Notes: a model not told the origin generated them from the letters alone. Positions 11,125 to 19,555 are shown, numbered from the stretch's first letter. The stretch is 64,000 nucleotides of DNA from Sulfurimonas hongkongensis (GCF_000445475.1 NZ_AUPZ01000017.1:1-64000); one strand, 5' to 3'. Numbers and translations are program-made.

Positions 11125-13248
11125 TTACAAGTAATTTACAAGACTTAACTTTGAAACTTTTCCAATAGTTGAGAGCATTGCTTCATAGTTTAACTGTAAC
11201 TGAGTTAAAGTAAGAGAGGCCTCAGCTAAGTCTGTATCTATCACAGATGAGCGAAGAGTCATTGTGCTTATCTCTAAGAGTTCCGCTCTCTCTTGTGAGA
11301 GTGTTAGTGCATTTGACTGAGAACCTACCTTTGAGTGTGTTCTTGTTACATGTTCTTGAAGTTCATCCATTTTGGCTATGGAGTTTTCTATTCCTATACT
11401 TCTAAGACTTCCTCTTGATGCATCAGGGTAGTTTTTATGATCTTCAACTGCCGTGATCATCTCATCTATCTCTTTAAAAAAGTCTGTTTTTGGATCAGTA
11501 ATAGTAAGTGCGTTGTTTGAGTTAAACGATAAAACAGAAGAGTCTGCACCTATTGCAAAATCATCACTATTTGAATCATACATAGAGAGAGTTGCATTTG
11601 TATGTGCAGTTCCTATCTCTTCAAACTTTATCTTTCCATCATAAGTTAAAAAAGTATCTCCTTGCAATTTAGAGTCACTTGCTTTTGCATCATAATCAGC
11701 TTCGGTGTTTAAGGTTGGAATATTATTAGTTACAACCATATTTACAACATCCATCAGCTGCTGATATGTCATCTCATCAGCATCAACAGCAACCCTAGGA
11801 TTACTCATGTCAAAAATATCATAGTTTGTAACACCTCCATCTAGTGAAAATGTTGAACCAGCACTTGCAAAGTCTATTTGAGCAGTAAAAGCACCACCTG
11901 CTACATTTGTTCCACTGAGAGTAAACTGAGTTCCATCTAGAGTATCAGCAGTTCCTTGTGATAAATCTGCTACATCAGATATCTTTGTAGATGGTGTTGC
12001 AAAAGCATTTTGTGTTAATTTCGTAGGTGGTGTGGTTGAAGTATTATAATTTTTTACTATCTGAGGTATGTTTGATGTTAAGCTAGAACCTTTTTTATCA
12101 AAAGCAGTTCTATCATAAACCAATCCTTCTATATTTGAAGCAGCTCCATTAGCAGGAGTGTAACCAGATTTAATAAACTCTTTTACATATAGATTTGGAT
12201 TTGTGCTTGTCCCATTCATAATTTTATTAAAATCATTTTCTCCACCATCTAAAGCATCTATATCAACTACATCCGCAGCAGCTCCACCAGTAAAATCAAC
12301 TGCTCCAACCATGTGAAAATCAAGTTTGCTAGAGCCTTTTATTTTATCTTCTATAACAATCTGCCCATTATCATTTAAGCTAACATTTACAACATCTAGA
12401 TTAGGTGTATTTCCAAACTCTTCACCTATTTTTTTTAGTAGTTCTTCTATAGTATCATCATCCTGCATAGAGACTTTTGACTTGATTGCTTCACCACTGC
12501 TTGTAGTACCTCTGATGTAAAAATAGTGATCATTTGCAGGGACTGAACTATTGTCATTATCTCCCATCATGTCACGAATAGTATCGCTCTGTTTTAGTGG
12601 TGTTGGTAGTGTTTCATTGTCAGCTCCACTGGCAAAATCATACTTTTTGCTTAAATTTGATTGCATCACATTGGTAGTAATAGTCCTTTTGGTTAAAACT
12701 TCCTCTCCTAAGAAGAGATCATCACCTGAAATATTGTACTGCTGTTGTGAATTTGAGCCTAAAAATGCCTTTAGTGAGCCATCATTACCATTGTAAGTTC
12801 CATCATCGGATATAGGTTTTATATCTACCGCGGTTCCTGAGAAGAGATATTGTCCATTAATAGACGTGTTTGATAGATTTTTTAGATGATCTTCTATAAC
12901 TCTAAGTTCTTTTGCTATAGCATCTAAAGAGGTGTCACTCTGAGCATCATTTGCAGCTTGAATTAAGAGTGTTCTCATTTTATCCATGGTGGTACCAAAC
13001 TCATTTAAAACAACATCTGTTTGGTTTGAGAGCTTATATCCACTTTGAGTACTCTTTTTAATCTGCCCAATAGTTGAGAGTTCATTATCGAGTCTCATAG
13101 TCTCAGCAAATGTTCTAACATCATCCTTTGCGTATTGAATTTTAAGCCCTGATGCTATCTGTTTATTTACATCAAAGAGCTCCTTGCTAAGTTTGGAATT
13201 GTTTGCTCCATAGAGACTTTCATAGTACATACTAGATGTAACTCGCAT
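11125..13248 (-). CDS. flgL: Flagellar hook-filament junction protein FlgL
   Basis: Hook-associated protein 3 (707 aa), joining hook to filament. The conserved N-terminal helix MRVTSSMYYESLYGANNS and the next coiled segment (residues about 1-150, including the GLKIQYAKDDV stretch) are flagellin-like. So is the C-terminal helix (SKVGSQSNALTLSQERAELL to the end). The middle 400 residues are a Campylobacter-type surface insertion with many Ser/Thr/Asp/Gly and little similarity to enteric FlgL (about 317 aa). A strong GGAGG precedes the ATG, and a sigma-54-type promoter lies upstream (13301-13316). Confidence 0.9.
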   Translation of the reverse strand: MRVTSSMYYESLYGANNSKLSKELFDVNKQIASGLKIQYAKDDVRTFAETMRLDNELSTIGQIKKSTQSGYKLSNQTDVVLNEFGTTMDKMRTLLIQAANDAQSDTSLDAIAKELRVIEDHLKNLSNTSINGQYLFSGTAVDIKPISDDGTYNGNDGSLKAFLGSNSQQQYNISGDDLFLGEEVLTKRTITTNVMQSNLSKKYDFASGADNETLPTPLKQSDTIRDMMGDNDNSSVPANDHYFYIRGTTSSGEAIKSKVSMQDDDTIEELLKKIGEEFGNTPNLDVVNVSLNDNGQIVIEDKIKGSSKLDFHMVGAVDFTGGAAADVVDIDALDGGENDFNKIMNGTSTNPNLYVKEFIKSGYTPANGAASNIEGLVYDRTAFDKKGSSLTSNIPQIVKNYNTSTTPPTKLTQNAFATPSTKISDVADLSQGTADTLDGTQFTLSGTNVAGGAFTAQIDFASAGSTFSLDGGVTNYDIFDMSNPRVAVDADEMTYQQLMDVVNMVVTNNIPTLNTEADYDAKASDSKLQGDTFLTYDGKIKFEEIGTAHTNATLSMYDSNSDDFAIGADSSVLSFNSNNALTITDPKTDFFKEIDEMITAVEDHKNYPDASRGSLRSIGIENSIAKMDELQEHVTRTHSKVGSQSNALTLSQERAELLEISTMTLRSSVIDTDLAEASLTLTQLQLNYEAMLSTIGKVSKLSLVNYL

Positions 13249-13300
13249 AACGCACCTCCGTTTACTGCTATTCTTATAAACTCTTTATAGCTATGCTCAA

Positions 13301-13316
13301 AGCAATAAAAGTTCCA
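13301..13316 (-). promoter_or_regulatory. Sigma-54 (RpoN) promoter of flgL
   Basis: Read on the minus strand the sequence is TGGAACTTTTATTGCT. The -24 GG and -12 GC are separated by exactly 10 nt, and TTGCT matches the -12 consensus. It lies about 55 nt before the flgL start. RpoN control of hook-junction genes is known in Campylobacter and Helicobacter. Confidence 0.75.
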
Positions 13317-13386
13317 TAGCCTACAATCGACCAAAAGTTATTTACTTTTAAGGATTATATCACTATCATTCTCACTTCTTTTACTA

Positions 13387-13471
13387 GCCGATGTGGAGAA
13401 ATTGGTAAACTCAGTTGATTCAAAATCAACCGCTTCACGGCTTGCCGGTTCGAGTCCGGCCATCGGTACCA
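13387..13471 (+). tRNA. tRNA-Leu (anticodon CAA)
   Basis: A cloverleaf can be drawn. The acceptor arms GCCGATG / CATCGGT pair with one G-U, followed by A and an encoded CCA. The D arm contains AATTGGTAAAC. The anticodon stem-loop is GTTGA-TTCAAAA-TCAAC with CAA as anticodon. A long class II variable arm follows, then the T arm GCCGG-TTCGAGT-CCGGC. Anticodon CAA together with the long variable arm gives leucine, reading UUG. Confidence 0.97.
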
Positions 13472-13493
13472 CTACTACAAAAACAGATAAAAA

Positions 13494-14000
13494 CTATCTT
13501 GCGTAAGCCTTGTTTTTTGGCGCATTTTCATCATAATCTAGTATAACTAGCATACTTTTTTTATTCATCTTTCTTGCAAAATCTATACAAGAGAACCCTT
13601 TAGCATCTACTGCTTCTTTGTCTGCACCATGCTTTAAAAGAAGTTTTACAATCTCTATGCGACCATAAGATACAGCTGCCATAAGAGGAGTAAATCTACT
13701 TTTTCTGTTTGTAGAGTTTACATCTATACCTTGTTCTAATAAAAAATTGACTATATCAATATTGTCATAACTCACGGACATATCAAAGATACTAACACCC
13801 TCATCATCAAAGTCATAAATGTCTGCACCATTTTGAATAAGTAGCATTAACAAATCCATATCGCATCTATTTCTAATAGCGCAAGCTAGGACTGACTCTC
13901 CAGTATCATTTGCATCATTTACATCTGCGCCACTCTTTATATACTTTTTAGCACCTATAAAATCATTATTTTTTAAAATTTTTATCCAATTATGCACCAT
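13494..14000 (-). CDS. Ankyrin-repeat protein
   Basis: A 168-residue protein made almost wholly of four to five ankyrin repeats, for example TPLMAAVSYGRIEIVKLLLKHGADKEAVD (quoted in part: TPLMAAVSYG then LLLKHGA) at about 105-133, preceded by similar units starting near residues 8, 37 and 71. There is no signal peptide or membrane segment, so it is probably a cytoplasmic protein-binding module. No enzyme domain is present. It stands alone between a tRNA gene and dapD, and its partner is unknown. Confidence 0.85.
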   Translation of the reverse strand: MVHNWIKILKNNDFIGAKKYIKSGADVNDANDTGESVLACAIRNRCDMDLLMLLIQNGADIYDFDDEGVSIFDMSVSYDNIDIVNFLLEQGIDVNSTNRKSRFTPLMAAVSYGRIEIVKLLLKHGADKEAVDAKGFSCIDFARKMNKKSMLVILDYDENAPKNKAYAR

Positions 14001-14081
14001 ATTCTCTTTTTATCTTAAAATTTCAAAGTTATTATAACCTAGAATATATGATATATAAATTTTGTTAGTAGTTTTTTTTAG

Positions 14082-14087
14082 TATAAT
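14082..14087 (+). promoter_or_regulatory. Probable -10 box of dapD
   Basis: A perfect TATAAT follows an A/T-rich tract with T runs, about 30 nt before the dapD ATG. No clear -35 is present, as is usual for sigma-70 promoters in this class. Confidence 0.5.
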
Positions 14088-14116
14088 CTTTTTAACAAAA
14101 TATAAAGAGAGAAACT

Positions 14117-15316
14117 ATGGAAATACTGCAAACAACAGATGCCTTTAAAGCGCTGATAAAAAATATAAAAGAGAGTATCCCAAACTACAAAGATCCAATA
14201 GCTTTTGGTATAACAAGGGTCGATTTAGGTCAGATAAACATACAAAAAACACTTCAAGCTACATATCCTATAGTTAACTGGAATGAAAATTTTGGTAGTG
14301 CGGCTATCTTTATAAAAGCACTAAGTGAGCAGGGTATAGAAGTAGACTTTAGTGAGAGTGAAGTTGTATGCGATATAAATACAGCTTTTTTAAAGAGTTG
14401 TTTAAATTCTTTTACACCCTACTCTGATGAAGCCTATGGAGATGCACATAAAAACATTCAAGTTGTCTCAGCACTTTATAATCAGATAATGAATAGCGGC
14501 TCTTTAGAGGGCGAGTTTAAAGTAACATTTATCTTTAGAGATGAGCCACTAAAAAGTGTTGAGGCTACTTACTTAAAGCTATATGCGATTAGCCAAGCAA
14601 AAGTTGAGCTTAGAAGCATCAACTTAGATTGTGCTTTTGGTGCACTGCCTAATGTTGCATGGTCAAATGGGCAACCAATAGAGCTTGAGTATTTAAGAGA
14701 GTTTGAGATAGAGTTAAAACTTGCAAATGAGTATCCTCATATAGACTTTGTAGATAAATTTCCACGATTTTTACAGCATATCATCCCACAAGATAACACT
14801 AGGATACTGGAGACTTCAAAAGTAAGATTTGGTGCTCAAATAGCAGCTGGAACTACAGTAATGCCGGGAGCTTCTTATGTAAATTTTAATGCTGGAACAA
14901 CTGGTTCTGTCATGATCGAGGGAAGAATCTCTAGCTCTGCTATCGTTGGTGATGGTTCTGATATAGGTGGTGGAGCGTCAATACTTGGAGTACTTAGTGG
15001 AACTGATGGTAACCCTATCTCCATTGGCAAAAACACACTTCTAGGCGCAAACTCTACTTGTGGTATCCCACTAGGAGATGGATGTATTATAGATGCAGGC
15101 TTAGCAATACTAGAGGGAACTAAAGTTGGAATATATCCAAAAGAATTAGTTAAAATACAAGAAGTAAACAAGGGTTTAACCATGCAGGGCGAAGTTTTTA
15201 AAGCTAAACATTTAGCAGGATTAAATGGTCTTCATTTTAGACAAAATTCTTTAACTGGAGAGATTACAGCTTCTCGCTCAACTAAAGAGATAAAATTAAA
15301 CTCTGAGCTTCACTAA
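14117..15316 (+). CDS. dapD: 2,3,4,5-tetrahydropyridine-2,6-dicarboxylate N-succinyltransferase
   Basis: Lysine/meso-diaminopimelate pathway enzyme (399 aa) that uses succinyl-CoA. It is the long DapD type found in Campylobacterota, with an alpha/beta N-terminal region (1-about 230). A left-handed beta-helix of hexapeptide repeats follows at about 235-345 (VRFGAQIAAGTTVMPGASYV, MIEGRISSSAIVGDGSDIGG), then a CoA-site-like stretch SIGKNTLLGANSTCG. Diaminopimelate made here supplies peptidoglycan and lysine synthesis. A clear terminator follows. Confidence 0.93.
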   Translation: MEILQTTDAFKALIKNIKESIPNYKDPIAFGITRVDLGQINIQKTLQATYPIVNWNENFGSAAIFIKALSEQGIEVDFSESEVVCDINTAFLKSCLNSFTPYSDEAYGDAHKNIQVVSALYNQIMNSGSLEGEFKVTFIFRDEPLKSVEATYLKLYAISQAKVELRSINLDCAFGALPNVAWSNGQPIELEYLREFEIELKLANEYPHIDFVDKFPRFLQHIIPQDNTRILETSKVRFGAQIAAGTTVMPGASYVNFNAGTTGSVMIEGRISSSAIVGDGSDIGGGASILGVLSGTDGNPISIGKNTLLGANSTCGIPLGDGCIIDAGLAILEGTKVGIYPKELVKIQEVNKGLTMQGEVFKAKHLAGLNGLHFRQNSLTGEITASRSTKEIKLNSELH

Positions 15317-15322
15317 AACCTC

Positions 15323-15358
15323 AAGCCCATCTGATACTCCATCTCAGATGTGCTTTTT
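15323..15358 (+). terminator. Intrinsic terminator of dapD
   Basis: GCCCATCTGA and TCAGATGTGC pair with a single mismatch around a 9-nt loop and are followed by TTTTT. It starts 8 nt after the dapD stop. Confidence 0.85.
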
Positions 15359-15453
15359 ATCTACTTTATACTTATAAACAAACTTTTAGAAAACTAAGAC
15401 TATAATGAGAAATGTAACCAAATAGTCTTTGTAAAGATAAAAAAGGAGCTTTC

Positions 15454-15759
15454 ATGAATATCTCAAACAATATCTCGTCAATAACCGCTCATCAAAGCAT
15501 GATGAATACAAACGCTAACAATATAGCAAATGTAAACACAGACAAGTTTGTTCCATCAGATACAAGAATGTCAAGCAACAGTAGTTTAATTACTGCCAAT
15601 ACTAGAGTGGCTGATGATACTGGTTCTATAAAGAGTCAAACAGATTTAGCTAAAGAGATTCCAGATCAGTTAGTAGTCCAAAGTGCAACTGCGGCAAATG
15701 TAACTTCTATAAAAACACAAGATGAGATGCTAGGCTCGCTCCTAGATATAAAAGCTTAA
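15454..15759 (+). CDS. Miniature flagellar rod/hook-like protein
   Basis: A 101-residue protein with the two conserved ends of flagellar axial proteins and almost nothing between. The N-terminus (ISSITAHQSMMNTNANNIANVNTDKF) has the rod signature with ANNIANVNT. The C-terminus (DLAKEIPDQLVVQSATAANV then TSIKTQDEMLGSLLDIK) matches the terminal helix of FlgB/FlgC/FlgG proteins. FlgB and FlgC are usually 130-165 aa, so this is shorter than either. GGAG lies 6 nt before the ATG and a TATAAT is at 15401-15406. It could be a rod or export accessory protein, or a decayed paralogue; the intact ends argue for a working protein. Confidence 0.75.
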   Translation: MNISNNISSITAHQSMMNTNANNIANVNTDKFVPSDTRMSSNSSLITANTRVADDTGSIKSQTDLAKEIPDQLVVQSATAANVTSIKTQDEMLGSLLDIKA

Positions 15760-15771
15760 ATGATTTTGTAT

Positions 15772-17103
15772 CTAGCGTGTTAAGATATTCATACTCTTTA
15801 GATTTCTTAGTATGCTAGACTCTTTGTCATAGTTTGGTAAATCATTTCCAAACTCTAACGTACTAAAGATAGTCTTTCCAATAACTGCCCTACCCTTAAC
15901 TCCATCTTCTATGGTTTTTACACCCCAAGTGTTATGAAAAACAATTATCTCATCATCAAAAAGTCCTACATAAAGAACTATATGACCGCTTATGTATAAA
16001 AGTGTCTCAAAAGGTATAGCTTTTTCTATTATTGTATAGATTTTCTCATCATCGCTCAAATTTTCTAAGCTAATAACTTCACCTATTCTAGCCTGCTCTT
16101 TTGAGTTTCTAGGGAGCCAGATACCAAAAGGAGCGAACATATCTCTTAGCATAGATGAACAATCTCTTTGCCCATACATACCTCCCCAGCCATAATTATC
16201 TTTAAAGACTTCACTCATAACAGCTCTTAGAGAGTCTCTATCTAAATCTAATACCTCTTTTTTTGCAATGGTTTTTGAGATTTTCACTCTCTCAAACAGT
16301 GGTTTTGAGTTTTTGTATGAAGAGATGGCTAGTGCTATAAAATAATCTTCTTCTTCAGAAATAAGGGCTAAAAGAGTTCCTAGCTTTGAAGAAAAAAGAA
16401 AATTTCCCTCTGAGTCGTATATTGCTTGCTTGTCTTTTATGAAAAATATCTGCTGTGCTTTTTGCCATGCATCTGTGTGCTTTTTATTTAAGAAAACAAC
16501 TTCGCTAGACCTTATCCAACCTGAGGCAAAACTGCTAAAAGCGTAAAGCCACTCCCTATCTTTTGAGTAGTGAGATACAAAAAGAGGTTTATTAGCACCA
16601 AGGGTTGAGTTTTGCAAATAATCAAACGGAAAACCCTCTCCAGCTAAGTTTGGATCTTTTAGTAGTGGTTTTGATGTAGGAAAAATTCTCATATCTACAT
16701 GCCTTAGAGTTATTGCGTTAGCATTAAGAGAACCATACTCATCAAAGTTTGAATTTTCTTGCATCTCATCAAAAAACTCTTGACTTATTGGATGAAAATT
16801 TTCTGCATAACTATTTTTTACTCCGTAAACTCTAAGTGGCCACTTAATACTCTCAAGAGAAGCTCTAGGCTTTTCATAATTCCACACGCTAAAATAGTAC
16901 TTTTCATATTGAGATTGAACACTCTCTTTTTCTCTATCTTTTGGTGCATTTTTTGTGAAAAATTCCACATCTTGAGGGATGTTTGATACTTCATATATCT
17001 CTATGTTTTTTTTACTCTTTTTCTCAGACTTTACAAGTGTACTCTCTTTTGTTGCACAAGAGATAAAAAAAAGACTAACTATAACTAAAACAATATATCT
17101 CAA
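15772..17103 (-). CDS. NlpC/P60-family cell-wall hydrolase lipoprotein with SH3 domains
   Basis: A 443-residue predicted gamma-D-glutamyl-type peptidoglycan endopeptidase. A lipoprotein signal (LFFISC, Cys16) anchors it. The middle has the N-terminal stabilising and SH3-like regions of this family (about 60-275). The catalytic domain is at about 285-420, with the probable nucleophile C315 in QRDCSSM and H374 in SGHIVLYVG. The upstream repressor gene ends 9 nt before its start, so the two are probably one transcript. The specificity of the cut is not known from sequence. Confidence 0.85.
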   Translation of the reverse strand: MRYIVLVIVSLFFISCATKESTLVKSEKKSKKNIEIYEVSNIPQDVEFFTKNAPKDREKESVQSQYEKYYFSVWNYEKPRASLESIKWPLRVYGVKNSYAENFHPISQEFFDEMQENSNFDEYGSLNANAITLRHVDMRIFPTSKPLLKDPNLAGEGFPFDYLQNSTLGANKPLFVSHYSKDREWLYAFSSFASGWIRSSEVVFLNKKHTDAWQKAQQIFFIKDKQAIYDSEGNFLFSSKLGTLLALISEEEDYFIALAISSYKNSKPLFERVKISKTIAKKEVLDLDRDSLRAVMSEVFKDNYGWGGMYGQRDCSSMLRDMFAPFGIWLPRNSKEQARIGEVISLENLSDDEKIYTIIEKAIPFETLLYISGHIVLYVGLFDDEIIVFHNTWGVKTIEDGVKGRAVIGKTIFSTLEFGNDLPNYDKESSILRNLKSMNILTR

Positions 17104-17112
17104 AGTTCTATC

Positions 17113-17772
17113 CTAATCAACATCCCCAAATCTACTAACAACTCTACCTAAAACCTCTATCTCGTTAGGGTTTAGTGTTTGTGTTGAGTAGACTGGATTG
17201 TCAGAAATTATATCTATCTTACCATCTATACGTTTTTGAACTCTTTTTATAAAAAGTCCAGCCTCTGTTCTAATAGTAAAGATTCCACCCCTTTGCAAAT
17301 CAGTCTTTGCTCTATTTATAAAAACGATATCATTATAGCTAAAAGTTGGCTCCATAGAATCGCCTGTAACATTGAGAGCTTCTATGTTTTTAAGCTCGCT
17401 CTCTCCACCTAAAATAGCCACAAAACTCTCAGGAATCTCTAACTCTTCTATATCTTCACACTGTATATCAGCTCCACCACCAGCAGATGCATTAACCTCG
17501 CTTAGATACCTAACCATGTAAAACTTGTTAGTGGCCTCTACCAAACTCTCAGGTGATTGACCATAGAGCATCCAGTTTATAGATATCTTCCTTACTGCAC
17601 AAAAATCCATAAGTTCACCAAATGGGACTTTATTTCTCTTTTTCATAGTTGCAAAGTTCATCTGCGAAACCCCTAAAACATCCGCTACATCTTTATCAAA
17701 AATCTTTTTTGAACCAACTTCTGCTGAGATGATACTCTTTATCTCTTCAACAATATCTAAAAAGTTTTTCAT
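17113..17772 (-). CDS. CI-like transcriptional repressor with S24 (LexA-type) peptidase domain
   Basis: A 219-residue regulator. The N-terminal helix-turn-helix (about 20-75, VADVLGVSQMNFATMKKRN) is of the phage CI type (GELMDFCAVRKISINWMLYG). The C-terminal S24 domain has the catalytic dyad S139 (VTGDSMEPT) and K176 (GLFIKRVQ). A SAGGGAD stretch (A97-G98) between the domains is a plausible self-cleavage site. It is followed closely by the NlpC/P60 gene. No phage structural genes are near, so it is either a domesticated repressor or a chromosomal stress regulator. A near-consensus promoter with an operator-like repeat lies upstream. Confidence 0.85.
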   Translation of the reverse strand: MKNFLDIVEEIKSIISAEVGSKKIFDKDVADVLGVSQMNFATMKKRNKVPFGELMDFCAVRKISINWMLYGQSPESLVEATNKFYMVRYLSEVNASAGGGADIQCEDIEELEIPESFVAILGGESELKNIEALNVTGDSMEPTFSYNDIVFINRAKTDLQRGGIFTIRTEAGLFIKRVQKRIDGKIDIISDNPVYSTQTLNPNEIEVLGRVVSRFGDVD

Positions 17773-17796
17773 GTCATGTCTCCTAGATTTTTTAAC

Positions 17797-17825
17797 ACTA
17801 TACTAAGTTTTTGCCATTATGTCAA
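17797..17825 (-). promoter_or_regulatory. Near-consensus sigma-70 promoter of the S24 repressor gene
   Basis: On the minus strand TTGACA (17820-17825) and TATAGT (17797-17802) are separated by 17 nt. A full -35 hexamer is unusual in Campylobacterota. The start codon lies 25 nt beyond the -10 box. Confidence 0.8.
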
Positions 17826-17852
17826 AGTATATTTTGCAATTTGTCATACTTT
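17824..17852. promoter_or_regulatory. Operator-like inverted repeat between divergent promoters
   Basis: AAAGTAT (17824-17830) and ATACTTT (17846-17852) are perfect inverted arms 15 nt apart. The left arm overlaps the -35 of the repressor promoter, and the right arm overlaps a TTGTCA at 17841-17846 on the plus strand. This is the expected arrangement for autorepression by a CI-like dimer. It is inferred from sequence only. Confidence 0.55.
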
Positions 17853-17907
17853 TATATAAAACTTGTAAAATTGTGTATTATTTTATAAATTATATAAAGG
17901 ATTTGTT

Positions 17908-17985
17908 ATGAAAATTGAAATTGCACAAGATTTATTTGAACGATTTGAAAGTTATGTTGGTTTTTTAGCGAGTAAGATTTTCTAA
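17908..17985 (+). CDS. Possible 25-residue small protein divergent from the repressor
   Basis: A short ORF, MKIEIAQDLFERFESYVG followed by FLASKIF, starts with AAAGG 8 nt upstream and TATTAT at 17876-17881. It is amphipathic and of unknown function. Its position beside the CI-like repressor and operator makes it a candidate regulated small gene, but it could be a chance ORF. Confidence 0.35.
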   Translation: MKIEIAQDLFERFESYVGFLASKIF

Positions 17986-17986
17986 G

Positions 17987-18145
17987 TTAATTTTTAGTCT
18001 CTTTTATCTCACTTTTTTTGTTCTCTTCTTTTCTTTTAAATTCGGCTTCTCTTTGAGCAGATTTATTTTTATGATAGCCTCCAAAGATAAATATCATAAA
18101 AATAACAAAAAGAATAACCATAATAGTATCTATGATTGGGTGCAT
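17987..18145 (-). CDS. Small membrane protein translationally coupled to trmL
   Basis: A 52-residue protein with one N-terminal membrane helix (about 5-22, IIDTIMVILFVIFMIFIFGG) and a highly charged Lys/Glu tail. Its ATG overlaps the trmL stop (TAATG), which strongly suggests coupled translation. No family is recognised. It probably faces the cytoplasm with its charged tail. Confidence 0.65.
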   Translation of the reverse strand: MHPIIDTIMVILFVIFMIFIFGGYHKNKSAQREAEFKRKEENKKSEIKETKN

Positions 18146-18627
18146 TATACTTCCTTAAAGCTAGTGTAGTTTTGTCTGATGGCATCGTATAAAACTATGC
18201 CTGTACTTATTGCTAGGTTTAAACTTCTTCCATCATTTGTCATGGGTATAGTTATGGTTTGACTTTTAAATCTGTTTAGGATTTTTTCATCTATTCCAGC
18301 GGTTTCACTTCCAAAAAAGATAAAATCACCCTCTTTAAACTCGGCCTCAAAGTATGGTCTATCTGTTTTTGTTGTAGCAAAGTGAGCATTGTTTGTTATC
18401 TTGTTATTAAGAAAAAATTCATCAATATTTTCCCAAACATGCAGATCAAGCTTACTCCAATAGTCAAGTCCAGCCCGTCTTACTGCTTTTTCATCTATTT
18501 CAAAAGCTATGGGTTTTATAATATGCAAAGATGCACCTGCATTTACGCAAAGTCGCCCTATTGCACCTGTATTGTTAGGGATTTGTGGATTTACCAAAAC
18601 TAAATTAAATTTTACCATCCTTAGCAC
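18145..18627 (-). CDS. trmL: tRNA (cytidine/uridine-34-2'-O)-methyltransferase TrmL
   Basis: A SPOUT-fold methyltransferase (157-160 aa) that modifies the wobble base of certain tRNA-Leu species. The family motifs are present: NPQIPNNTGAIGRLCVNAGA at the start, FFGSETAGIDEKIL in the middle and IPMTNDGRSLNLAISTGIVLYDAIRQ at the knotted end. The frame opens with GTG at 18627; an ATG at 18618 (MVKFNLV) fits homologues better, but AAGG directly abuts it. The enzyme's usual substrates include tRNA-Leu with anticodon CAA, which is encoded about 5 kb away. Confidence 0.92.
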   Translation of the reverse strand: MLRMVKFNLVLVNPQIPNNTGAIGRLCVNAGASLHIIKPIAFEIDEKAVRRAGLDYWSKLDLHVWENIDEFFLNNKITNNAHFATTKTDRPYFEAEFKEGDFIFFGSETAGIDEKILNRFKSQTITIPMTNDGRSLNLAISTGIVLYDAIRQNYTSFKEV

Positions 18628-18664
18628 ATCTCAAAAACTTGTTTTTGTAACTTTAGGGGGTTGT

Positions 18665-18706
18665 AGGGACTAGAGTCCCTGCCGCTGAAATGGGCTTTGC
18701 TCATTT
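18665..18706. repeat. Two tandem hairpins between purU and trmL
   Basis: AGGGACT-AG-AGTCCCT (18665-18680) is followed by AAATGGGC-TTT-GCTCATTT (18688-18706, one G-T pair). Both can form in RNA from the minus strand, after the purU stop and before trmL. The second ends near a T-rich stretch. They may end purU transcripts, or they may be a repetitive element. Confidence 0.6.
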
Positions 18707-18718
18707 TAGTGTATCTCA

Positions 18719-19555
18719 TTAAAAGATGACAGTTTTGTTAGCATACACAAAGATTCTATCTTCAAGTGCTAATTTTAGAGCACGGGAGAGGACTACTTTT
18801 TCAACATCTCTTCCTGAACTTTGCATATCTCTCCAGTTATAAGCATGGTCCACATGGATAACTTCTTGAGCTATGATTGGGCCCTCATCAAGGTTATTAT
18901 TTACAAAGTGTGCAGTTGCACCGATGATTTTAACACCTCTGTTGTAGGCTTGTTTGTAAGGATTTGCACCTATAAAAGCTGGTAAAAATGAGTGGTGAAT
19001 ATTGATGATTTTATCCTCATAAGCCTCAACAAATCTAGGAGTTAAGATGCGCATATATTTTGCTAAAACTATATAATCAACATCACTAAAACTATCGATG
19101 TACTTCATAATCTTTTGTTCATGTTCAAGCCTCTGGCAACCCTCATGTGAAACTGTGATATATGGAATTTTAAATCTACTTACTAAAGATTCAAGCTCAT
19201 CGTAGTTTGAGATAACTGCTAATATATTTGCATCTAGCTCTCCCGCTTCATACCTTATAAGGATATCTCCTAATGCGTGAAGCTCTTTTGTTGCCATAAT
19301 GATAATGTTTTTCTTTTTAGGGTCTATTAGTTTTATATTTGCATCACTTGGTAACGTTTTTATGAGATCAGCTTCTAAGCTTTTAAAATCTATCTCTCCA
19401 TCAACTACACTTCTCATAAAAAATTTATTATTTTCTTTATCCACAAACTCACTGTTTGAGAGCATATTTAGGTTGTGGCTAAAAAAAACACTAGATATTT
19501 TATGAACTAGTCCCATCTCATCATTTGCATCTATCAAAACTCTATATTGACTCAC
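18719..19555 (-). CDS. purU: Formyltetrahydrofolate deformylase
   Basis: PurU (278 aa) hydrolyses 10-formyl-tetrahydrofolate to formate and tetrahydrofolate. An N-terminal ACT-type regulatory domain (about 1-80, VLIDANDEMGLVHKISSVFF) precedes the formyltransferase-like catalytic domain. That domain has YMRILTPRFVE, NIHHSFLPAF with the Asn/His catalytic pair, and GATAHFVNNNLDEGPIIAQE with the Asp. The ATG overlaps the end of the CiaD-like gene by 4 nt, as the last gene of the leuDB operon. Confidence 0.95.
   Translation of the reverse strand: MSQYRVLIDANDEMGLVHKISSVFFSHNLNMLSNSEFVDKENNKFFMRSVVDGEIDFKSLEADLIKTLPSDANIKLIDPKKKNIIIMATKELHALGDILIRYEAGELDANILAVISNYDELESLVSRFKIPYITVSHEGCQRLEHEQKIMKYIDSFSDVDYIVLAKYMRILTPRFVEAYEDKIINIHHSFLPAFIGANPYKQAYNRGVKIIGATAHFVNNNLDEGPIIAQEVIHVDHAYNWRDMQSSGRDVEKVVLSRALKLALEDRIFVYANKTVIF

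Noticed and set aside
17113-17772. Prophage indicated by the CI-like repressor
   Set aside because: No integrase, structural or lysis genes and no attachment repeats are nearby; the flanking genes are chromosomal.
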